A DNA stretch of 33,780 nucleotides from an alpha proteobacterium L41A (GTDB lineage: Bacteria > Pseudomonadota > Alphaproteobacteria > Caulobacterales > Caulobacteraceae): positions 1 to 33,780 of the forward strand of contig AMYY01000031.1 of assembly GCA_000335735.1 (NCBI GenBank), written 5' to 3'. Below are positions 6,583 to 13,419 of this stretch, in pieces. The notes beneath the pieces were generated by a model. That model made no database searches. It was given only the letters and a program-made list of their open reading frames with translations, and was not told the origin of the DNA. Made by a program: the position numbers and the translations under genes. Positions within the stretch are counted from its first letter, which is position 1; the number at the start of each line of letters is the position of its first letter.

Positions 6583-7296
6583 ATGACGCAAATCGCTCCC
6601 CCTCGTATCACGCCGGGTCAGTTGGTCACTACCGTTTCCGAGGTCATGGGCGTCCCGCGCCCGACCGTGGCGGTGATTGATCGCCAGCTTTCGGAAGCTG
6701 GGTTGAGGTCCAAGGGAGGGAGGGGGCTCAGTGCGGCTGCTATGACGCCGACTGATGCGGCCAATCTCTTGATCGCTGTTGCCGTCGCGCGGGCCGACCT
6801 GAGCGCGGCGGACGCCACCGCAAAGTATCGCGCTGGGGCTTTTCAGGATCATGCTTTCGACCTGGAAGGCGAGTTTGCGCGGCCAAAGGGCAACTGGCGG
6901 TTGGACTGGGGTAGTAGCCCTGTCTTCGATCTCAAGCCCTACCATTCATTCGGTGAAGCGCTCGATCATATGGTTGCATTGTCGGTCAGCGGCGAACTGG
7001 TTGAGCGACTGGTCCAAGGCGCGGAGGTCGCTCTCGCTAAAGCGGCATCGCGGGAGGGCATTTATGTCGATGTTGGAGTGGACTTCGACGATTGGGGGGT
7101 GGGCATCCTCGTGGTGGCCGGCTGGGGCGAGCACACACGCTATCGGACAGGTCGCGTGGACCATCCGGGCGACCTCAAGGTTTCACGCAGCTTTTCATTG
7201 AAGAGTATCGAAGCCGTTGGGGCGCTGCTTGGCGGCCGCGCGCCTATGAGTGTTCCTGAGCATCTGCGGAAGGCTGATGTTCATCTCGATGTCTAG
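6583..7296 (+). CDS. Hypothetical protein with predicted N-terminal helix-turn-helix
   Basis: The 237-residue protein starts MTQIAPPRITPGQLVTTV. Residues 10-70 read like a small winged-helix or helix-turn-helix domain: a first helix, VPRPTVAVIDRQLSEAGL, then SKGGRGLSAAAMTPTDAANLLIAVA. I recall this layout from uncharacterised alphaproteobacterial phage and island proteins. The remainder is a mixed alpha/beta domain of unknown role. The start was chosen at 6583, but a TTG at 6577 has a better-spaced GGAGG and an ATG at 6541 is also in frame, so the N-terminus is uncertain by 2-14 residues. A DNA-binding regulator of the operon is plausible. The stop overlaps the next gene by 8 nt. Confidence 0.6.
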   Translation: MTQIAPPRITPGQLVTTVSEVMGVPRPTVAVIDRQLSEAGLRSKGGRGLSAAAMTPTDAANLLIAVAVARADLSAADATAKYRAGAFQDHAFDLEGEFARPKGNWRLDWGSSPVFDLKPYHSFGEALDHMVALSVSGELVERLVQGAEVALAKAASREGIYVDVGVDFDDWGVGILVVAGWGEHTRYRTGRVDHPGDLKVSRSFSLKSIEAVGALLGGRAPMSVPEHLRKADVHLDV

Positions 7297-7489
7297 GCGC
7301 CCCGGTATCCGCAAGAGAGATGTGGTCGCTGCTTGGACGGCCGCGCTTGCCCTTGGCCTTCGTCCGCGCGCCACCCGCTTCGACAAAGACGGCAGCTTCA
7401 CCTTGGACTTCGAGGATCCGCCCGCGCCGGTGAATGACGACGTGGAAGCCGCCCTGCAGGCTTTCGAGGCCAAGCATGGTCAAGGCTGA
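7289..7489 (+). CDS. Hypothetical small basic protein (66 aa), possible excisionase-like role
   Basis: The 66-residue product (MSRRPGIRKRDVVAAWTAAL, later FDKDGSFTLDFEDP) has a basic N-terminal helix and an acidic C-terminus. It overlaps the upstream gene by 8 nt and the integrase by 14 nt. A small basic protein coded immediately before a tyrosine recombinase is where a recombination directionality factor would be expected, but no Xis or AlpA motif is recognisable, so that role is inference from position. An in-frame ATG at 7277 is an alternative start. Confidence 0.55.
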   Translation: MSRRPGIRKRDVVAAWTAALALGLRPRATRFDKDGSFTLDFEDPPAPVNDDVEAALQAFEAKHGQG

Positions 7490-8495
7490 TCTGAAGGGCG
7501 TCGCTTCCGCCACCGCCAAGGGCAAGACCTACTACTACGCCTGGCGCGGTGGTCCTCGGCTTCCTGGGGAGCCCGGATCGCCTGAGTTTGTCGTCGCCTA
7601 CCACGAGGCCCACGCCGCACGCCGACAGACGCCCCAGGGCCAGATGCGGGCGTTGGTGACGCTCTACAGGGCCAGCCCTGCCTATACCGGCCTTGCAGCC
7701 TCCACCAAGGTGCAGTGGGCGCCATGGCTCGATCGGATCACCTCGCATTTCGGCGAGCTGCCTATCGCGGCCTTTGACCGTCCCGAGCGCATCAGGCCGC
7801 TCATCCGGCGCTGGCGTGACCAGTGGGCTGATCGTCCGCGTACGGCAGACTACGGCCTTCAGGTCCTCTCCCGCGTTCTGGCATACGCCGTCGATCCGCT
7901 GGACAAGATCGGCACGAACCCCTGCGAGGGCATCAAGCGGCTCTACACCGCCGACCGCGCGGCTGTCATTTGGACTGACACTGACATCGCGGCGCTGAAG
8001 GCGAAGGCTACGGCAGAGATCGGCTTCGCGGTGGACCTCGCCGCCGCAACCGGCCTGCGTCGCGGCGATCTGCTGCGCCTGTCATGGTCCCATGTCGGCG
8101 ACCAGGCCATCGAGATCGCCACCGGCAAGAGCAAGGGCAAAACGCGAGCCATGATCCCGCTCTACGCGGGCCTTCGTCGGACACTGGACGCCATCCCCCG
8201 CCGCAGCACGTCGGTTCTGACGAACGGCAAAGGTTTGCCCTGGGCCAACCACTCGTTCGGGAACGCCTTCAACCAGGCCAAGATCGACGCGGGCATGGCG
8301 GGCCGCGATCTGCACTTCCACGACCTACGAGGAACCGCCGCGACGCGCTTCAAGGCGGCCGGTCTGGAGGATCGGGTGATCGCCGAAATCATGGGGTGGG
8401 AGGAGGCGCACGTCGCCTCGATCATCCGCCGCTACGTCGAGCGGAACGCACTGACGAAGGCGACCATCGAACGTCTCAACAAGGCCGAAGGGTGA
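7476..8495 (+). CDS. int: Tyrosine recombinase / phage-type integrase
   Basis: The 339-residue protein has an N-terminal arm-binding-like region (YYYAWRGGPRLPGEP), a core-binding domain at about 70-160 and a catalytic domain at about 165-330. Catalytic residues visible are Arg195 in TGLRRGDLL, a Lys near 219-222 in GKSKGKTR, His282 and Arg285 in FHDLRGTAATR, Trp308 in MGWEEAHVAS (the usual second His position) and the nucleophile Tyr320 in IIRRYVE. Start ATG 7476 overlaps the preceding gene. The role is site-specific integration and excision of the element. It appears intact. As the last gene before gluQ it probably marks one end of the island; the attachment site is probably between 8495 and 8583 or inside the gluQ 3' end. 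Confidence 0.93.
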   Translation: MVKADLKGVASATAKGKTYYYAWRGGPRLPGEPGSPEFVVAYHEAHAARRQTPQGQMRALVTLYRASPAYTGLAASTKVQWAPWLDRITSHFGELPIAAFDRPERIRPLIRRWRDQWADRPRTADYGLQVLSRVLAYAVDPLDKIGTNPCEGIKRLYTADRAAVIWTDTDIAALKAKATAEIGFAVDLAAATGLRRGDLLRLSWSHVGDQAIEIATGKSKGKTRAMIPLYAGLRRTLDAIPRRSTSVLTNGKGLPWANHSFGNAFNQAKIDAGMAGRDLHFHDLRGTAATRFKAAGLEDRVIAEIMGWEEAHVASIIRRYVERNALTKATIERLNKAEG

Positions 8496-8503
8496 ACGAC
8501 TCT

Positions 8504-8524
8504 TGCAAAACCTGCTGCAAAACC
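8504..8524 (+). repeat. Tandem TGCAAAACC repeat just after integrase, candidate att-site component
   Basis: TGCAAAACC occurs at 8504-8512 and again at 8516-8524, a 12-nt pitch with TGC between. It begins 9 nt after the integrase stop, in the 87-nt gap before gluQ. Such short direct repeats can be integrase arm- or core-binding sites. No tRNA gene is present here, and I did not find a matching copy at the left side of the accessory region. Confidence 0.35.
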
Positions 8525-8582
8525 CAAAGCCGCCACAAGGCGCAAACGCCCACACAGCAAGGGTTTCGCCGGTTTCGGCTAT

Positions 8583-9443
8583 TCAGCCGGCGGAGCTGAA
8601 GCCCAATTCGGCGCGCAGGGCCTCGGCCGTCAGTCCGCCGGCTCTCAGCTCGGCCAGGGTGATCGAGCGATCGCGTTTAGCGTAGCGCCGCCCGTCCGGC
8701 CCTGTCAGCAAGGCGTGATGACGATAGGTCGGCGCCGGCCAACCCATCAGGGTCTGGATCAGCCGCTGCACATGCGTGGCCTGAAAGAGATCCTTGCCGC
8801 GGATCACATGGGTGATCCCCTGCAAGGCGTCGTCGTGTGTCACGGCCAGATGATAGGCGACGCCCGTATCCTTGCGTGCCAACACCACATCGCCCGCCGC
8901 CTCGGGATTGACGGCGACGACGCCGGTTTCGCCGTTCGGACCCTCGCCCTCCTCGACGAAACTCAGGCCTTTCCAGGTCGCCTCGCCCAAGGCCTCTCGC
9001 GCCCGATCCAGCGACAGCCGCCAGGCGAAGGCCGCACCCGAGGCCAGCAGGTGCGCCTCATCGTCCGCTGAATGCGGACCGGGCCTCGCCGCCTCCATCG
9101 CTCCGTGCGGCGCCTCACCGATGGCGCTCAGGATCTCCTTGCGCGTTCGGAAACACCGATAGAGCAGGCCGCGCGCCCGCAGAGTTTCGATCACGGCGGC
9201 GTAGTCGCCCAGATGATCGGACTGGCGCCGGACCGGCGCTTCCCACTCCAGACCCAGCCAAGCCAGGTCCTCCAGAATGCCCGCCCCGTATTCCGGTCGG
9301 CATCGCGTCGGATCGATATCCTCGATGCGCAGCACGAACCGCCCGCCTGCCGCCTTCGCCGCCGTCCAGGCGGTCAGGGCCGAGAAAGCGTGGCCCTTGT
9401 GCAGGCGGCCGGTAGGCGAGGGGGCGAAGCGGGTGTTGAACAC
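8583..9443 (-). CDS. gluQ: Glutamyl-Q tRNA(Asp) synthetase
   Basis: The 286-residue protein is a short class I aminoacyl-tRNA synthetase resembling the catalytic core of GluRS without an anticodon-binding domain. The family attaches glutamate to the queuosine base at position 34 of tRNA(Asp). Visible motifs are RFAPSPTGRLHKGHAFSA (HIGH-type, here HKGH at 15-18), the glutamate-site segment VLRIEDIDPTR and YAKRDRSI in place of KMSKS. The CxC half of the zinc site found in E. coli GluQRS is reduced to CFR near residue 97, so zinc binding may be lost. Convergent with the integrase. queG, which completes queuosine synthesis, lies far downstream in this window. Confidence 0.93.
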   Translation of the reverse strand: MFNTRFAPSPTGRLHKGHAFSALTAWTAAKAAGGRFVLRIEDIDPTRCRPEYGAGILEDLAWLGLEWEAPVRRQSDHLGDYAAVIETLRARGLLYRCFRTRKEILSAIGEAPHGAMEAARPGPHSADDEAHLLASGAAFAWRLSLDRAREALGEATWKGLSFVEEGEGPNGETGVVAVNPEAAGDVVLARKDTGVAYHLAVTHDDALQGITHVIRGKDLFQATHVQRLIQTLMGWPAPTYRHHALLTGPDGRRYAKRDRSITLAELRAGGLTAEALRAELGFSSAG

Positions 9444-9446
9444 AGC

Positions 9447-9737
9447 TCAGTCTTCGTCCGGTGACAGCAGATGGGTCCAGTCGCGCGCGGCATGAAGGAT
9501 CCGCACGACTTCCACGTCGCCAGTCACGCGATAGAAGATCAGATAGCTGCCTTCGGCGCGTTTGCGCAGATCGGCGACGCCGGCCTCTGGATAGCGTCGG
9601 GGATTTTGGCCAAGGGTCTCGCAGCGTTCGAAAAGCGTCCTGACCAGTTTACGGGCTGCATTTGGGCTGTCCGACCCCACATGGCTCTCGATGGCGACCA
9701 GATCGCGCAAGGCGGCGTGGGTGAGCCGAACTCTCAT
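9447..9737 (-). CDS. parE: RelE/ParE-family toxin
   Basis: The 96-residue basic protein (MRVRLTHAALRDLVAIESHV, later NPRRYPEAG, LRKRAEGSYLIFYRV and VVRILHAARDW) fits the ParE/RelE fold. The pattern of a C-terminal VVRILHAARDW is typical of ParE. The start at 9737 overlaps the antitoxin stop by 4 nt (ATGA), so the longer frame from 9755 was rejected. ParE proteins usually poison DNA gyrase, RelE proteins cut mRNA on ribosomes; which applies here is inferred from similarity to ParE only. It lies 3 nt from the gluQ start and on the same strand. Confidence 0.87.
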   Translation of the reverse strand: MRVRLTHAALRDLVAIESHVGSDSPNAARKLVRTLFERCETLGQNPRRYPEAGVADLRKRAEGSYLIFYRVTGDVEVVRILHAARDWTHLLSPDED

Positions 9738-9982
9738 TCGCCTTCGGCAGCCCACCGCGCTTCGAACTCGGCGCGGACATCTTCAAGCGGCTTCGTCCGT
9801 CCGCCATCAGCGTCGGCGACGCCCTCTTCCAGCTTGCCGAGCAGGGCCGCCAGCCGAGCCTCGTGTTCCTGCACCAGTCTGACGCCGGTGCGTAGCACCT
9901 CGCTCTTGGAGCCGTAGCGGCCGTCGCGGACCAGACGGTCCACGACCTGTTCCAAAGCTCCAAGCTCGACGGTCATGGTCAT
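9734..9982 (-). CDS. parD: ParD-family antitoxin (ribbon-helix-helix)
   Basis: The 82-residue product reads MTMTVELGALEQVVDRLVRD, then GRYGSKSEVLRTGVRLVQEHE, a ribbon-helix-helix DNA-binding domain at about 4-47. An acidic C-terminal tail (KPLEDVRAEFEARWAAEGE) would wrap the toxin. The start at 9982 has a GAGG at suitable distance; a second Met two codons on is possible. Antitoxin first, toxin second, with a 4-nt overlap, is the usual type II order and supports coupled translation. ParD normally represses its own promoter, and an A/T-rich inverted repeat is found 25 nt upstream. Confidence 0.88.
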   Translation of the reverse strand: MTMTVELGALEQVVDRLVRDGRYGSKSEVLRTGVRLVQEHEARLAALLGKLEEGVADADGGRTKPLEDVRAEFEARWAAEGE

Positions 9983-10006
9983 GACGAGATCCTCAATCCA
10001 CGCGCC

Positions 10007-10019
10007 AATAATAGTTATT
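10007..10019 (-). promoter_or_regulatory. A/T-rich inverted repeat upstream of parDE, likely operator/-10
   Basis: AATAA and TTATT flank TAG as a perfect inverted repeat in a sequence that is otherwise above 60% GC. Read on the minus strand it gives a TAATAACTATTATT tract that could contain the -10 element. It sits 25 nt upstream of the antitoxin start, where ParD-type autorepressors bind. Confidence 0.5.
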
Positions 10020-10094
10020 AGGCCGCGGTGTCGCCAGCCGAAATCCGCCAAAGCCTCCATTCCCTTGAAGGTCGCCTCGCGCCATAGGTAGCCG

Positions 10095-10745
10095 ATGCCG
10101 TTCGCACCCACGCCCGATGACATCGCCGCCGCGCGCCAGGCGCTGGTCGCCGCCGATCCGGCGCTCGGGCGCGTGGACGCCCAGACGCCGCCGCTGGAGT
10201 GGCGGTTGAGAGTGGGCGGGTTCGAAGGCTTGTTTCGCATGATCGTGGAGCAACAGGTGTCGGTGGCCTCGGCCGCTTCGGTGTGGGCGCGGCTGCGTGA
10301 AGGCATGGGCGGCATCACGCCCGAGCTGTTGCTGGCGCACGATCTGGATCAGTTGCGCGGCATGGGCCTGTCGCGACAGAAGGCGACCTATGGTCAGGGG
10401 ATTGCGCGGGCGCAGATCGCGGGCGAGATCGATCTGGAGCATCTGGCCAACCTGGATGACGAGGCGGCGATCGCTTCCCTGACGGCGCTGAAAGGCGTGG
10501 GCCTGTGGACGGCCGAGGCCTATCTGATGATGTGCGAGGGGCGGCTGGATGTCTTCCCCGGCGGCGACGTGGCCTTGCAGGAGGCGATCCGCTGGGCGGA
10601 CGGCGCAGAGGTGCGGCCCGATCAGAAGGGCGCCTATGCCCGCGCCGAGATCTGGCGGCCCTATCGTGCGGTCGCCACCCACCTGCTGTGGGCGTGGTAC
10701 ACGGGCGTGAAGCGCGGCGAGATCGCGCTGGATGCGCCGGCATGA
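10095..10745 (+). CDS. DNA-3-methyladenine glycosylase II (AlkA-like, HhH-GPD)
   Basis: The 216-residue protein belongs to the helix-hairpin-helix GPD superfamily. The hairpin LTALKGVGLWTAEAYLM is at about 129-145 and the catalytic Asp158 follows in VFPGGDVALQ. LFRMIVEQQVSVASA matches the conserved helix that lines the base-flipping pocket. It removes alkylated purines such as 3-methyladenine in base excision repair. It lacks the N-terminal AlkA domain of E. coli, so it is the short form common in alphaproteobacteria. No Fe-S cysteines are present, which separates it from MutY/Nth. The stop overlaps the next start by 4 nt. Confidence 0.9.
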   Translation: MPFAPTPDDIAAARQALVAADPALGRVDAQTPPLEWRLRVGGFEGLFRMIVEQQVSVASAASVWARLREGMGGITPELLLAHDLDQLRGMGLSRQKATYGQGIARAQIAGEIDLEHLANLDDEAAIASLTALKGVGLWTAEAYLMMCEGRLDVFPGGDVALQEAIRWADGAEVRPDQKGAYARAEIWRPYRAVATHLLWAWYTGVKRGEIALDAPA

Positions 10746-11401
10746 CGCCGCTCGATCCCGCTCTGACCGAACCGCTGCGCAATCCGCAGACCGTGCTGAC
10801 CGCGCTGGATTTCGCCGGCGTGGCGGTCTTTGCCGCCACCGGCGCCCTGGCTGCCGCGCGCGAGAAGCACGATGTGGTCACCTTCGCCTTCTTCGGCGCC
10901 ATCACGGGCGTGGGCGGCGGGACGCTGCGCGACCTGCTGCTTGGCCTGCCGGTCTTCTGGGTGCAGGACTGGCGCTATCTGGCGGTCTGCCTGTTCGCCT
11001 CGACGGCCCTGTGGCTGGTGGGGCAGCGCGACTGGCGGTTTCGCGCCCTGCTGTGGCTGGATGCCGTGGGTCTTGCGGCCTATGGCGTAATGGGGGCGGC
11101 CAAGGCCGAGGCGGCCGGGGCGCCGGCCCTGATCTGCATCGTCATGGGCACGCTGACGGCCTGTTTCGGCGGGGTGGTGCGCGACACCCTGGCGGGTCAG
11201 CCCTCGATCCTGCTGCGGCGAGAGATCAACGTCACGGCCGCGATCCTGGCTGCGACGGTCTATATGGTGCTGAGGGCGCCGGGCGTCGGTATTTGGCCCG
11301 CCGCCATCGCCGCGGCGCTGTCTGGCTTCCTGCTGCGCGCGGCGGCCCTGCGCTGGGGCTGGACCCTGCCGGGGTTCCCGACCCACGCGCGCCGGGTCTG
11401 A
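10742..11401 (+). CDS. TRIC-type channel / UPF0126 family membrane protein
   Basis: The 219-residue protein has about seven membrane segments arranged as two similar halves. Each half carries a Gly-rich turn followed by an Arg-Asp pair: GVGGGTLRDLLLG near 56-68 and ACFGGVVRDTLAG near 140-152. This is the hallmark of the YadS/UPF0126 family, related to trimeric intracellular cation channels. Transport of K+ or glycine-like substrates has been suggested for members, but the substrate here is not visible. It starts at 10742, overlapping the glycosylase gene as ATGA, so the two are probably co-translated. Confidence 0.88.
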   Translation: MTPLDPALTEPLRNPQTVLTALDFAGVAVFAATGALAAAREKHDVVTFAFFGAITGVGGGTLRDLLLGLPVFWVQDWRYLAVCLFASTALWLVGQRDWRFRALLWLDAVGLAAYGVMGAAKAEAAGAPALICIVMGTLTACFGGVVRDTLAGQPSILLRREINVTAAILAATVYMVLRAPGVGIWPAAIAAALSGFLLRAAALRWGWTLPGFPTHARRV

Positions 11402-11542
11402 GGCAGGACGTCACGAAAACGCTGCACACTGGTCATGGCGATGAGCGGGAATCAGGGGTAGGCTGATCTCACAAGACTAGGGAAGGAGACGTGTCCTCAC
11501 CTCTGTCGCCTCAAAATCCCCCCGTCCGCGCGGGAGGGCCTG

Positions 11543-12103
11543 ATGCAGGTTCTCCATCGACCGCCCTCCGGTTTCCCCGCGTTGGTGCTGAACGCCGACT
11601 TCCGGCCGCTGTCCTATTATCCGCTGTCGCTGTGGCCGTGGGAGGAAGCGGTCAAGGCGGTCTATCAGGACCGCGTGGACGTGGTGTCCCTGTATGACAA
11701 GGTCGTCCGCTCGCCGTCGATGGAAATGCAGCTTCCCAGCGTGATCGCGCTGCGCAGTTATGTGGATCAAGACCGTAGCCCCGCATTCACCCGCTTCAAC
11801 GTCTTTCTGCGCGACGGCTTCGCCTGTCAGTACTGCGGTCAGTCGGCCGAACTGACCTTCGACCACGTCATCCCGCGCTCACAGGGCGGACGCACGACCT
11901 GGGACAATATCGTCGCGGCCTGCAGCCCCTGCAATCTGGCCAAGGGCGGGAGAACGCCGCGTCAGGCGATGATGCCGATCCGCCGCGAACCCTATCGCCC
12001 CAACGCCTGGCAGCTTCAGGACGCCGGCCGACGCTTTCCGCCGCACTATTTGCACCAGAGCTGGCTTGACTACCTTTATTGGGACATCGAGCTCGAACCT
12101 TAG
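11543..12103 (+). CDS. HNH endonuclease family protein
   Basis: The 186-residue protein carries one HNH domain at about 90-140. Zinc-binding CxxC pairs are Cys95/Cys98 (CQYC) and Cys127/Cys130 (CSPC), around the catalytic segment LTFDHVIPRSQGGRTTWDN with His108 and Asn122. The third motif position is Asn131, giving an H-N-N arrangement seen in many family members. The N-terminal part (VLNADFRPLSYYPLSLWPWE) is conserved in the stand-alone housekeeping HNH proteins of alphaproteobacteria, whose role is unproven. A GGGAGGG ribosome-binding site precedes ATG 11543. It overlaps the convergent VanZ-family gene by 4 nt. Confidence 0.9.
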   Translation: MQVLHRPPSGFPALVLNADFRPLSYYPLSLWPWEEAVKAVYQDRVDVVSLYDKVVRSPSMEMQLPSVIALRSYVDQDRSPAFTRFNVFLRDGFACQYCGQSAELTFDHVIPRSQGGRTTWDNIVAACSPCNLAKGGRTPRQAMMPIRREPYRPNAWQLQDAGRRFPPHYLHQSWLDYLYWDIELEP

Positions 12104-12561
12104 GGCCGCAGGACGGCGACGCCGGGGCGGCTGGTTTCGGCGCGACGACGGCGCAGTCGGCGATCCAGACGGTCGATCTCGGCCAGGGTCATGTCTGGAT
12201 GGCGGCGGAAAGCCTGGCGCAACTGTTCGATCCGTCCGGGCGCCCAGGCGGCGGCGACGCCGGCCGCGCCTGCCAGGAAGTCGATGACGGAGACGCTGCG
12301 GCCGGTCAGGGCCTGAAGCAGTTCGGCGCCGAAGGCGGCGGCGATGACATACAGGGCCAGGTCGTCGCGGCGCTGGTTCGGCGCGATCAGGAACAGACCG
12401 CTGGCCACTCCATAGAAGGCGATGACGTGGGCGGCCTTGTCGTTCAGGCCGAAGACCTGTTCCAGACCCTGGAACGGTCCCAGCATCAGGACGGCCATGC
12501 CCAGCGCCGCCAGGGCGAAGAAGAGGCGGGCGGCCATGACGATGCGGCGGGGCGTGAGCAT
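12100..12561 (-). CDS. VanZ family membrane protein
   Basis: The 153-residue protein has about four hydrophobic segments with the VanZ-like pattern KAAHVIAFYGVA, then GAELLQALTGRSVSVIDFLAGAAGV. VanZ-like proteins are small inner-membrane proteins, linked in some bacteria to envelope stress or teicoplanin tolerance, but most chromosomal copies have no known role. The C-terminal 35 residues are basic (RLDRRLRRRRAE) and probably cytoplasmic. An in-frame Met nine codons in is an alternative start. Convergent with the HNH gene. Confidence 0.82.
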   Translation of the reverse strand: MLTPRRIVMAARLFFALAALGMAVLMLGPFQGLEQVFGLNDKAAHVIAFYGVASGLFLIAPNQRRDDLALYVIAAAFGAELLQALTGRSVSVIDFLAGAAGVAAAWAPGRIEQLRQAFRRHPDMTLAEIDRLDRRLRRRRAETSRPGVAVLRP

Positions 12562-12654
12562 GAGGCGGGTGTCCGTGACCTTGATCCGCCGTCATCCTGC
12601 ATCGCCGTCCGCCAAGATGCGGTGAAGCGACGTGCTGAACGCTTTACGAACAGA

Positions 12655-13419
12655 CTATCGCAGGATCGCCCAATCCAGGGCGTGGACACGGTCGCGTCCC
12701 AGAGCGGCGGCCAGCGGCGGGGCGGCGAACAGGTCGGCGATGGCGGGATCGCGCACGTTCAGCCCGCCGGTGAAGGCGCCGAAGGCCGGCAGGACGATGC
12801 GCGATCCGTCCGTGACGAAGCAAGGGCGACGCACGCCGTGCCCATAGGCGGCGACCTTGGCGGCGGGGTGAAGGTGGCCCGCGACCTCGCCACGCCGGTC
12901 GTCGTCGGCGGTCAGCGCCTCCGGTTCGTGGGTCAGACGCAGCGCACCGAGGATCATGTCGCCGACGATCCGGCCGGGCAGGCGGGACGCCGTGTCCGCA
13001 TCGCGAGCGAGGCTGCGATTCAGGGCCTCGCGGTCGTGATTGCCTTCCAGCCACAGCCAGTCGCGCCCCGCCGCCAGCCGGTCCAGGCGCGCCCGATCGT
13101 CGGCCGCCATGCGGGGAATGGCCTTCGTATCGTGGAAGCTGTCGCCCAGCAGCACGACCATGGCCGGGTTCAGTTCGACGATCTCGGCTTCCAGCCTATC
13201 CAGCGTGGCCCGGCTGTCGTAGGGCGGCAGAAGTTGGCCGCGCACGGCGAAGGCCGAGCCCTTTTCCAAATGCAGGTCCGCGACGATCAGGGCACCGTGG
13301 GCCGGAACCCACATCGCTCCGGAACAGCGCAGCACACAGGCCTCGCCCGCGATCCGCACGCTCAGCGAACCGCAGATCTTGCGGGCCGGGGACAGGGTCT
13401 GACGCAGGGCGGCGTTCAT
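12655..13419 (-). CDS. pdeM: Ligase-associated DNA damage response endonuclease PdeM
   Basis: The 254-residue protein is a calcineurin-like metallophosphoesterase with metal-binding motifs DLHLEKG (about 48-54), GDSFHD, GNHD and GHLHP. This motif order and its place directly after the Lhr-type helicase identify PdeM of the ligase-associated repair cluster. The family shows Mn-dependent nuclease activity on DNA in characterised members. The start overlaps the helicase stop by 4 nt (ATGA), so the two are co-translated. The usual partner genes for an ATP-dependent DNA ligase and the metallo-beta-lactamase exonuclease are not in this window. Confidence 0.92.
   Translation of the reverse strand: MNAALRQTLSPARKICGSLSVRIAGEACVLRCSGAMWVPAHGALIVADLHLEKGSAFAVRGQLLPPYDSRATLDRLEAEIVELNPAMVVLLGDSFHDTKAIPRMAADDRARLDRLAAGRDWLWLEGNHDREALNRSLARDADTASRLPGRIVGDMILGALRLTHEPEALTADDDRRGEVAGHLHPAAKVAAYGHGVRRPCFVTDGSRIVLPAFGAFTGGLNVRDPAIADLFAAPPLAAALGRDRVHALDWAILR

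Noticed and set aside
11513..11536. Third copy of the CCTCCCC/GGGGAGG repeat before the HNH gene
   Set aside because: The C-run and GGGAGGG there are not complementary over the full arm and flanks do not match the repeat; the GGGAGGG is better read as a ribosome-binding site.
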